From NCBI GenBank assembly GCA_017654935.2, contig CM065699.1, forward strand, positions 38,556,950-38,620,949: a DNA stretch of 64,000 nt, given 5' to 3'. The position numbers and the translations under genes were made by a program. Positions 21,556 through 32,211 of this stretch are shown piece after piece. Below the pieces are notes generated by a model. It did no database searches. It saw only the letters and a program-made list of their open reading frames with translations, and had not been told where the DNA came from. Positions within the stretch are counted from its first letter, which is position 1. Each line of letters begins with the position of its first letter. The DNA is from Phymorhynchus buccinoides. Its lineage: Eukaryota; Mollusca; Gastropoda; Neogastropoda; Raphitomidae.

Positions 21556-22620
21556 CCCCGTGGGGATACCGGGGAGTGTGTGGTGGGGGGATCTTTCGTA
21601 AAAATAGTTCCCCTACCTTCTGGAAGTTCTGTGCTTGCATAACGTCTAATCTGCCACTCTCTTTGACTCCGCCTTTTCTCTTTGCTTTCTATCATCTACT
21701 ATCTTTCTGACTTACTGGTCCATTCGCCTGCCCTTTATTTTTTCTCTCCTTTGAGCTCCTCCAGAATCGGAATGTGTAGGCTGTACGCAGCAGGGAGACC
21801 AGTGAAAACTGAAAAACTTACCCATTATGGCCATATTATTAGGTATTAGGTATTATCTACTTTATAGTCACAGACGCGTCTGTGAAATTCGGGTTGCTCC
21901 CGTAGAGGGTGGGGGTAAATTTTGACCAAATGACAACTTTTTCGTTTTCGCAAAGTGCATGGGCAAACAGGACCTCAGTTTATCTGTCTCATAAACGCAA
22001 ACCTGGGAACGCAGAAGGTTGAAAGAAACTCTCACACACACCAAAACGAAAAAGCAACCCAAACGCCATGATTGATGAAGTATGAACAAAATGTCCCTAT
22101 CACCCCAATGAAAACTTGAACAGTAAAAGGACGAACACAGGTGAGGTTTGAGCAGACTAGCAATGTTCAGGAAAGCATCCAATGCCACAAAATTTTACCA
22201 GAACTTCAGATTGTCAGTGCGCCCGCACCAATGACACATATTTTTCGTCAAAGACGCACATGTTTGTTTTCTTACCCTGGCTTAAAGACCCCAGGGATCA
22301 TCCCAACAACCGAAGCACTTGAACACTGGCACAAATACACCAGCAAGGGATGAGAGCATTACGTGTGTGACCGTTTTTGATTACCCCCGCCACGTGGGCA
22401 GCCACACTCCGACTTCAGAGGAGAAAGACGCACATCAGCACGTCGGGATGCGCCCGTCTAGCTGCATCCAGTTCAGCAGCCATTTTAATTAATGAAGCCA
22501 TTGTGCCGCTTAAGAGGCCCATCATTTTGAAAACTGACCCCTCATTTTGAGCAGCCATGGGTCATTATGACTTATGATGAAGTCTGAAAACAATCTGAAG
22601 CTATGAATTACGATCTTTCA

Positions 22621-23014
22621 CCCTTTCACCGCCAATGTCGCATTTTAGCACCATGATTGTTTAACATCCATGCCCCTAAAAGGCATCAAATCAGGGCCTG
22701 TAGTGTTATCCAAAGACTCTATGTTCTTACATTTAGGAGGTAAGGATAGGCCTAATGTTATGGCTAATGTTAAGATCAGCTCCCTCCACTGTTCCAGGGT
22801 GAAGTTGGCCAATCAGCTCCCTCCGATTTACCTTCTCCGTTAAGCTGATTGGCCAACGTCACCATGGAACAGCGGAGGGAGCTGATCTTAACATTTGCCA
22901 ATGTTATACATGTCACAGAGGAATTCACAATATTGCAGATTTTTTTTTTCTTCTCTACCCAGTTAAGCTTAATGGTATATTTTGGCTGAAAATGGCTGGC
23001 GGCGAAAGGGTTAA
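22621..23014. mobile_element. piggyBac-like MITE family A with nested 138-bp hairpin MITE
   Basis: Family A ends CCCTTTCACCGCCAA and TGGCGGCGAAAGGGTTAA. The sequence is interrupted within CCTAATGTTAT|ACATGTC, which is continuous in other copies. TTAA is kept only on the right. Confidence 0.8.
22762..22899. mobile_element. Nested hairpin MITE with exact 8-bp TSD AATGTTAT
   Basis: The ends GGCTAATGTTAAGATCAGCT / AGCTGATCTTAACATTTGCC are inverted. AATGTTAT is present at 22754-22761 and 22900-22907. An 8-bp duplication points to hAT-type transposition. The interior (GTTGGCCAATCAGC / GCTGATTGGCCAACG) is also inverted. Confidence 0.85.
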
Positions 23015-23157
23015 ACTGGGTGAAGATGATGTTACTGCGGTCCGTGAGCATTACAGCTGTAACCATGGACGGTTCATAGATTTAACAGCCAGACATCACT
23101 GCTACAGAAGCAGGCTCACACCATCAACACATCACGGACTGCAAAGCACAAAACCTT

Positions 23158-23163
23158 TTTATT
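23158..23163 (-). promoter_or_regulatory. Possible polyadenylation signal of the cassette gene
   Basis: AATAAA on the minus strand (TTTATT on plus), about 780 bp downstream of the stop at 23940. The stop is followed within ~20 bp by a GTGGGGATACC-family insertion (23585-23922). Confidence 0.25.
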
Positions 23164-23406
23164 CCCGTCATGACCACCGCAGACAGTATTAGGTACTTCA
23201 TAGTCACAGAGGCGTCTCTGTGAAATTCGGGTTGCTCCCACCTGGAGAGCGCGTCGCAGCCAGAGGTGCGCCACCCAAAGGTTTTTTGGGGGGTTTTTTT
23301 GCATGCGATTTTTGTGTGACTGATGAAGGTGTGTGTGTGTACATTTTTACCAAATGACAACTTTTTCATTGCCACTGGGTTTAATGTATGCTAAGTGCAT
23401 GGGCAC

Positions 23407-23440
<34 letters not shown>

Positions 23441-23939
23441 TAATGCCCTAAACATCACTGACACCAAGAGTGGTACATTAGTTCAATCTCACATGTAACA
23501 AGTCAGATCCAGTCGGTCAAAAACATGGAATAACTGCCACTGAGAAATTATGACTGTTCCACAGGAAGACGAGAAGGGAAACGGAATCCGATCTCAACTT
23601 TAATCTTCTGCGTTCCCAGGCCATATGACCACAATGGGTAAGGTACACATGTGTCCAGTTTTCACTGGTCTCCCCGCTGCGTACAGCCGACACATTCCGA
23701 TTTCGGAGGGGCTCAACGGAGAAAAATTATTGGAAGATATTTTGGAAAAAAAAGGCAGGAGAATGGGCCAATAAGTCAGAAATATAGTAGATGATAGAAA
23801 GCAAAGGGAAAAGGCAGAGTCAAAGAGAGTGGCAAACAGAGGAAGTTACAAGCACAGAACTTCCAGAAGGTGGGGAACTATTTGTACGAAAGATCTCCCG
23901 GTATCCCCACGGGGAGCAATCTCAACGTAAAAAGTGTGT

Positions 23940-26046
23940 TCAGTTCTGTTTCAGTAACGTGTTTCGCTTGAGCAGCAGGTTTCGCACGTAATCTTTCACG
24001 TTTTTCCAAGACCTGTCCTTGAGCGCAGGTTCCGAGTCGATGGCCTGTTCCAGTTGCTGTTTTCCAGGCAGTTTGTTGAGCGTGAAGTAATCACCTAACT
24101 GCCTGTCAACCGCTTCCTTCTCCGCTTTCGTCCAAGGTTGTTTTGGGCAGGTCCTTTGTTTCCGTCTGAAACACTTTGTTGCCGGCAGCGCGCCGGAGGA
24201 ACCTGACCCGTCAGCACTCTGACTCGTTTCATGACGGACGTTCTCACTGTTCGCCCTCTTACAATCGTCATCAAAATCCATTTCCTCCTCATCATCAACT
24301 TGTCTGAAGCAGTGGTCGAACCTGATCATTCGTTTGTTGGCGCACAGAAGAAACTTGGCGATGGCGGCCTTCTGTAAAATCTGCGTAGGTTGACGGGCGA
24401 CGTGGCGATGGGCTCTGACATTGGGCCCCAGGAAGTGTGCCCACTGGTCCGGGCTCAGTTCGCTGATGGCCACAGCCTGAGACAGCATGGACACCTGCCT
24501 CCTCAGCTGCCTCGAGGTGAAGATGGAGGGGTTGGAAACACCAGCCTCAGCAGCATGTTCCTTTAGGACAGCCTGTCCCCCGTAGGGCTTTTCACCATTG
24601 GGTCTGGCAAAAACGTGCTGCGAATCAGCCAGGCTGGCAACTTCCTTCCTCAAGTCCAAAGTGCGTCTGAGACCGTCGACCATTTTAGGCGTCAGTAAAA
24701 CGGACGTTTGACCCTCTGGGCTCCCTCCAAGTTCAAAGTGATGGAAACGATTCAGCAGTTTCTTCTCCGTTTTTCTCAGTCCCTGGAAAGTTCTTGCATT
24801 GCTGGGCGGTCCATTTTTCACGGATTCAAAGTCGTTGATCTTCATCGTCTGCACCGCGGCCACACACCTGCGATTGAATAAACAAATGAGACAAAGCGTG
24901 GCCCGTGCCACTGTGGGGTAATCGCACGATGTTGCCATTTTGTGCTCAAGAAGGCTGTGCAGCTTCAGAACGTCCCTGCAAGACGCAATCAGTTTGGGCT
25001 TGTTTGTCTCACGCTTTCCCGACGATGGCAAGTAGTCGGTGGCTAACACTAAGTCGGTCCAGTTCCTATTCAACACGGTATCAAACTGCTCAGCATCTAC
25101 GATTTCCTTCTTCAGGCTTTCACTATCCGATCCCTCACCTAGCTGCTTTGTGGCCTCAGAGCGTTTTAGTTCGGAGCACTCTCGCAGGGAGTGCACCAGT
25201 TTCCTGGCCAGGTTTATTTTCCTGAACTGGCGGCTAGCTCCATCGAAGCCTGCCAGCTCCTTGATAGAGGCAAACACCAAGTCAACGTGAGAGGCGCTGA
25301 TGACAGTGTTCAGAGTGCAAACTTTCCCGTCCGACTTTTCTCTCAGGACCTTCAACAGCCTTCCCAGTTCTCTGATGCGAGCACTGACTATCTGGCTGTT
25401 GTCCTCCTCTCCCGCGTCCACACTCTCAAACTTCCCCTTAGCAAACTCCAACAAAAGCGTGTCTTCTCTAATCAAGCGACCCACCTCGTCGTCCCTCAAC
25501 TTGGCGTACACCTTGTGGTAAAACGGGGAGGATGTGTCCAGCGGGCAAGGAAGCATCAGCTTCCCGTACTTGGCTGCCTCTCCCCTCTTCATAGGTCTGG
25601 CTGTGTCCGGCTTCTGAGAACACGTGTTGACATGCTTGGACAGCAGCTGTTTCAGGAACAGCCCTTTGCAGTAGTGGCAAGCCAGGAGGTTCTCCTCTCG
25701 GCACCAACGGCTTCTGTATTTGGGAATGAGGCAGCCGGACTTGTTCTTCAGAACGGCCACGTTGTGCTGGTAGTCCCCTTGGGTCTGCAGGGCCACCAGA
25801 GCCAGCCGCCGCTCCTTGGACCCTTTTTCCAGGGACAAAATGCGGGACACTTCTGGCTGATCCGCATGCCTTCTTATCAGGTGGGTGCTCGTTTTTGTCA
25901 CCAGCTTGTGGCAGAACTTGCAGCTGTGGCGTTTGCCCCAGACGCGTTTTCCTTGCGGCGTGCGAGTGTTGGTGTCCACACTGATCCCTGGGTTGTCTGC
26001 AGCAGGGGCTGAGGGACCACTTTGATCTGAAGGACTTCTGCTGCTT
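23940..26046 (-). CDS. Exon 6: finger pair, Crypton-like recombinase domain, SANT-like domain, stop
   Basis: 702 codons including TGA. Residues are counted from the Val/Met before DTNTRTPQG at 25979. Finger 1 is C20, C23, H33, H38; finger 2 is C101, C104, H116, C120. Residues ~140-560 form an alpha-helical tyrosine-recombinase-like region: box I is LFNRRCVAAV (369-376), box II is TSRQLRRQVSMLSQ (488-501), and the end is HFLGPNVRAHRHVARQP (515-531). The usual family pattern as I recall it is NRRRxGE, LR, then LGHDxRxHRxxYR. Here box I Arg is Cys372, the box III His is Pro519 and the Tyr position is Val/Ala527-528. Only Arg493 remains. Acidic residues 562-572 follow, then a Myb/SANT-like region (W616...W..VKDYVRN, ~606-670). 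The frame is fully open, so it is probably expressed but not a recombinase. Confidence 0.85.
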
Positions 26047-29000
26047 CTGCAAAAAAACAGAGTTAATATTACAGTGGAACCTCAGTATTGCGACCACCCT
26101 ACAGACTGGCCAAAACTGTCCGTAATAGCAGCTATTCCAAAGTCCATTTTTTATTTCAACACATATGTGCAAAATACACATTGTAAGATAGAACTTTTCA
26201 ATCCGAATCCAACGGTATCATTTTTTTCTTTCTAAGACAATTAGATCATGAGTTATGATTTTTTTAATATTTAATTTTTACGCTTTTTTGGTGTCATATT
26301 GCACATTCGCGTCTGTTCCAAATTTAAAGATCTTCGTATTAAAAAACGATAAGGCCAATATAAACAAATTTAGTTGCTCCAAGACAATAAGTATGTGGAC
26401 TACATGCTTGATTTATTACAGAAACCTGTTTCATTCCCAAGTACCTCAAAATCACTTGTAAAGTTGGTAAAAATAGCGGTTTTGTGTGTCCAGAATGATA
26501 ACATGAAATTTGTAAATAGGCAAATTTCGTATTTTTGGTTCTGATTGATCTATAGAAATGGTTTTGGTATCAATGGAATCAGAACGACGAGCTCTTTCTA
26601 ATGATTGCACTTTCTAGTATACAAAAGTACTTTTTTTAAACCCTTGACCTTGACCTTTGACCTTAAAATATGAACTTTTTTGCTTTGCTATATTGTGCGA
26701 CCTGTTGTACAGAATTACTTCGAATTTTGTATTATGGTACACTGCGTTAGGTTGACATGCCCAATTTGGTAGCTATTGCCTTACTGACCTTGACATTTGA
26801 CCTTGAAACGTTACATTTGCGTCTTTCCGATATCTTGCACTGCACTGTACATAATTAGTTCAAATTTCGTTGGGCAATTTATTACTAGAAGCTGATATGC
26901 CCTGCTAGGTAATCATTAGTAACTATTGGTAACTATTATTTTTATTGACCTTTGACCTTGAAAGTGGTTTTTTTTTCCTTTACAATATCTTGCGATCTAC
27001 TGTGCAGAATTACTTCAAATTTTGTAAAGTGACACATTGCTTAAAACTGGCGTGTCCCACTGGGTGACCAGTGACATGTATTGACTTTGACCTTGACCTT
27101 TGACATTCAAAGGTTAATTTTTTGCTTTTACAATATTTTGTAATCTACTCTACAGAAAGCCAAGTACATACCTTTTTAATCGCAAGGGTGCAGCCTCGTC
27201 ATCGTTATCATCACCACTGTCACCCAGATTGTCAGCGCTTTCCTTGGAGCAGCTGGGAGGCTCACAGGCATTAGGATTATCAATGTCCATCGAGACATCA
27301 CGCTGCTGCTCTGAGGATGTGTCAGGAAACATCAGCCTCTCGTCTGTGGCCTGTTCCCCCTTCTCCACAGGTTTATCAGAGTCTGGTTTCTGCGGACAGC
27401 GTTGGACATGCTTGGACAGCCTGTATTTATAGTACAGCCCTTTGCAGAAGTGGCAAGCCAGGAGGTCCTCTTCTCGGCACAGCAGGCTCCTACGTTTGGG
27501 AATGAGGCAGCCGGACTTGTTCTTCAGAACGGCCATGTTGTGCTGGTAGTCCCCCTGGTCCTGCAAGGCCACCAGAGCCAGCCGCCGCTCTGCGGACCCT
27601 TTCTTCAGGGACAAAATGCGGGACACTTCTGGCTGATCCGCATGCCTCGTCACCAGGTGGGTGCTCGTTTTTGTCACCAGCTTGTGGCAGAACTTGCAGC
27701 TGTGGCGTTTGTCCCTCTTGCGTTTTCCTTGCGGCGTGGGAGTGGTGGAGTCCACACTGATCCCTGGGTTGTCTGCAGCAGGGGCTGAGGGATCAACTTC
27801 ATCTGAGGGACTTCTGCTGCTTCTGCAAACAAAGAGTATACACAATTCCATGGGTGCAACTCCCCAAAATGAAAAAGAACTGAAAGGCAGGGGTCCAAGG
27901 ACCCATGGCACTGGCAGGGTACAGGAGCAGAGCCCTGTCGGATTATTCAGGGGGGGGCGACTTAAGAGAGAGAGATAACAAGACAGACAGACAGTTAAAA
28001 TGATAGACAGAGACAGTTTGAGTCTGATAAGCCTAGTAAAAGTATTACACTGCCTTTGAAAACTTCCAAGATAGAACAACTACAGACCTGTTTACCCCCT
28101 ACAGAAGCCTTGAGTAGTCTGGATAGCTGAAATGAGTAGCTTTGGTGCAAAATGTGTAGTCCTACTCATTAAACCACCAAAAACTGTTCACTGAAAATGA
28201 GTAGCAATCAAGAATTAAAGAGCATTATTATCAATTTTGAAGAGTAGTAGACATCCAAACTGAGTAGAAAACTACTCGAAAAGAGTAAACAGGTCTGCAA
28301 CTAGACTAGGTTCAAAACGCCCCAAATCGCTTGTGGTTAAAACAAAATTCTTGATCATGATGAATTTTTAAAAAAACGAAGTTCAGTTTCTGGTAAAATA
28401 AAAAATACTGAAATCAATGTAAAAATGAAAGAGTAGCACCCATGCTATTCATGAAGATCACCCGCATTCGATGTTAGATGTTGTTACATCAACAAGTCAG
28501 ACTGGGCCTGACTACTTCTTAGTTAGGCGATTAACGGCAGCATGACGCATCTACGCTCATATGACAGGAAACTGTCTGAACGAACGAAGAAGAAGAAGAA
28601 GAAGAAGATATTAACTGAACTTTATGTTGTTGGCCGAGTGTAAGGTAGTAGGGCTTATTTCATCGTGTCTCCAAGAGATGACCGACAGAGGCTGAGACAA
28701 AGATGCCGCAAGCTCGGCTCCGGGAAAGCATAGCTCTGTGAAAATTCACACTGATAACCTCTCAGTCGGCATGCAAATCTTCAGGGCTTCCCAAAGCCAA
28801 GCTAGCGCCATCTTAGCCCTTTCACTGCCAATGTCGCATTAATGCACCACAATGGTTTAACACCCATGTCACCAAAAGGCATCAAATCAGGGCCTGTTAT
28901 CCGAAGACCAGATGTTCTTAATTTTCGGAGGTAAAGATAAGCCTAATGCTATGCATGTCACAGAGGAATTCCCAAATTTGCAGATAATTTTTGTCCTCTT

Positions 29001-32000
29001 CCCAGTTAAGCTTAATGGTATTTGGGGGCTAAAAAATGGCTGGCGGTGAAAGGGTTAATCTCAGCCCCTGTCAGTCGTCTCTTGTAGGCATGATGAAGTA
29101 AACCCTAGTAATGCAGCCATAAAATGAATACCCAGTGGTTTGTTCAGCTGACTGAAATGTGTTCACCATGAACATGTCCTGACTGTGCTATGCATTTTTC
29201 AACCACGCACATTTCTGCTGTATCAGCTAAGTATATCCAGAGTAAGGCCAGTTTTTAGGGGTTTTGCATTTCTTTTTCGAGTAAGTGTTGCATGTTTGGA
29301 CAAGAAACATCTGAATACTTGACAAAAAACATTGTTGCTTGAGACATTATTCTACACTTTACATTTTCGTATGAAATTTGGAAAGAAATGTTTGTATCTG
29401 TAATACCAATTTGAATTTTGGAAAAGTATGCAAAATATGAGAAGGGCTCTCAAATTCATTCGAGTACACCATTACCATAATGGTCCCTTTACTACTTCAG
29501 GCTCCGAAAAATGAAATACATTTTGTTTACAACACATTGACAGGTAGTAACAACAACAAAACAGAAGAAAAAAACAGCTCATTTCAGTTATATTGCAAGA
29601 AACATAATTCTTATTTGAAAATTAGAAAATTCGAGACATTAACCCCTTGACTGCCAGAGAAAAAAATCATTGTATAAATCATGACATGAAAAAGACAACT
29701 GATAGTGATAGAGACAATCTGGCGAAACTGGTCTGGGGATATAATTCTCTTGACTGTGCAAGGAGCAAAAACCAGAATATCAGATCTATTCCTCTTCATC
29801 TGATGACATCATCAGTGATGTCATCAAGTCAGTATGTGAAACGTTTATATATGACTGTCAAGGGGATAATGGCTGTGGGAATAAAAAGATGAAGAGCAAA
29901 ATCACAAACAAACAAACTATTTATCAAAAACAAACTAGTCAGGTTTTCATGAAAAGATAAAAATTTAAAAAAGCTTACACTTTGGGTTTTTGAGGACAGT
30001 GTTGAACATGATCTTTCAGGAACAGCCTTTGGCAGTGAGGGCAAACCAGGAGGTCCTCCTCTCGGCACTGACGGCTTCTGTATTTGGGGATGAGGCAGCC
30101 GGACTTGTTCTTCAGAACGGCAACGTTGTGCTGGTAGTCCCCCTGGTCCTGCAGGGCCACCAGAGCCAGCCGCCGCTCTGCGGACCCTTTTTCCAGGGAC
30201 AAAATGCGGGACACTTCTGGCTGTTCCGCATGCCTTCTCATCAGGTGGGTGCTCGTTTTTGTCAAAAGCTTGTGGCAGAACTTGCAGCTGTGGCGTTTGC
30301 CCCAGATGCGTTTTCCTTGTGGCGTGTGAGTGTTGGAGTCCACACTGATCCCTGGGTTGTCTGCAGCAGGGACTGTGGGATCAACTTGATCTGAAGGACT
30401 TCTGCAAAAAAGGGGTTTACAATATGACTGATATTAATATAGTAAGAAACTATAACTATGTCAGAATTTTGCTAAAGTCTGGGGGGTGCCAGGGCTCCCA
30501 GGGACCCCCATTTGGGGGTCTATGAAGTACTAAGAATTCTAGAGGACCCTTTAAAAGAATGTGCAGGGGGTCAGAGGTTCCATTAGACTGGCATATGCTG
30601 GTTTTTACCGATATTTTTTGGTCTAGTACCGATAAAAATTAATGTCATCGGTATCGCGTACCGGTACCTGAGACTTTCTTTCGAGCTGGTAAGGAAAGAC
30701 CCTGCGTCACACACCTACGTCAGGCAGATGCGCGATAAAAGTTTTGCGTCATGCTTACGTAAATAGCAAGGTTGTGTTCCCACTTGTGGCCTTCCCGCTC
30801 TCTGCTCTCCGGTTTCTTATCAGTATACCCCCCTCTGACGTCTTTCTGTCATTCTGTTTGTCTGATGATGACGACAACATCACAAAAGTGACGTAACTTG
30901 GTCTTAAAAGGCAACATACAATGATGCATTACGATCGCATAGATCTATGTACAGATATTTTCTGCACAGCGAAGTTTGATTGCACCGGCTGTGTGATGGC
31001 CAGTACCGGAATATTTTCCTGTTGCCGGTACTGTCCACAGAAACTTTTGGTAGGCTAGCGGAACCTCTGAGGGGGGTCCCAGGGATGCACTAGAAAAAAT
31101 ATTTTTAGCATTCGCAGTGTCACTGGGACCCTCTATCCCGCCTCTAGGACCCTGGGACCCCTTGTTTTGCAGGACGATTGGGAGACCTGGGGTGTGCCTT
31201 ATAATAAGGTGAGCCATATACATGGGTGCAACTACACACAATTAAAAAAACCTGAAAGGCCGGGGTCCAGGGGTAATGTCCCCCTGCAGCTGAAGCAAAA
31301 ATTTTTATAATTTTTAGCTTGCTTTTTCCACAATTTATACAAATGCTTATTTTAAAGTGTTTCAAAAATACAGTAGACACACAAAGATCTTGCTTGACAA
31401 ATTGAAAAAAAAAGGAACTTCCTTTTCTGGTAAAATTCAAAAACAGGAAATCCTTGTAATTTGTATACCAGGAAAAGTTGCACCCATGCATATATGTGAC
31501 CCAGCACCACGAAAGGGACATTAAGTGTCAAACTGACCATTGTGAGAAAATTATACATTTGAAAACTTCAGTCAATTCTCTTTCTGAAGATATACAAACT
31601 ATTCTTGTATCTTTTTTCTGTTCCAGAGTTATGAGCATTTAAAGTTAATAGGGTGAGTGTCGGCCATTTTGAGAAAACACAGTCTAAAGTCTAGCCAAGC
31701 TGAAGAAAACGTATTGACGTACTCGTTTTAAAGCCCTTATCAGACCATTTAGAGACCCTATTAAAGATTATCCTTTATCAATATGAGAGATAATGTGTTA
31801 GAGATCACGAAAATACCCATAACTCAAAATTGACCAAAAATAAAATATTTTTGACTTTGCAAGCCTGTTGTGAGAAACTAGCCCAGCGACTTAATGTCCC
31901 TTTCATGGTGCGGGGTCACATATAGTCTGTAAAATACAGTAAATTCAAAATTTAACTTTCAATTTAACACCAAAAACTGTGCCCCCATTCTTTCACCAAC

Positions 32001-32143
32001 ATTGATAGGATGCCAGTTGGACACAGCGCTGTGAAGATTTGATTTGATCGATTTCATTTAAAGTCTGTCACACAACAATGGTGACATTAGACTTTTAAAA
32101 AAAAGAGAAAAAAAGAATTAAAGCGAGCTGAAAAAGCGTGCGC

Positions 32144-32211
<68 letters not shown>

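Noticed and set aside
25191..26012. 273-residue plus-strand open frame opposite the first part of the recombinase exon, and similar ones opposite every cassette
   Set aside because: The minus-strand cassettes have consistent splice phases, zinc-finger patterns and a domain match. The plus-strand frames are conserved only because the cassettes are.
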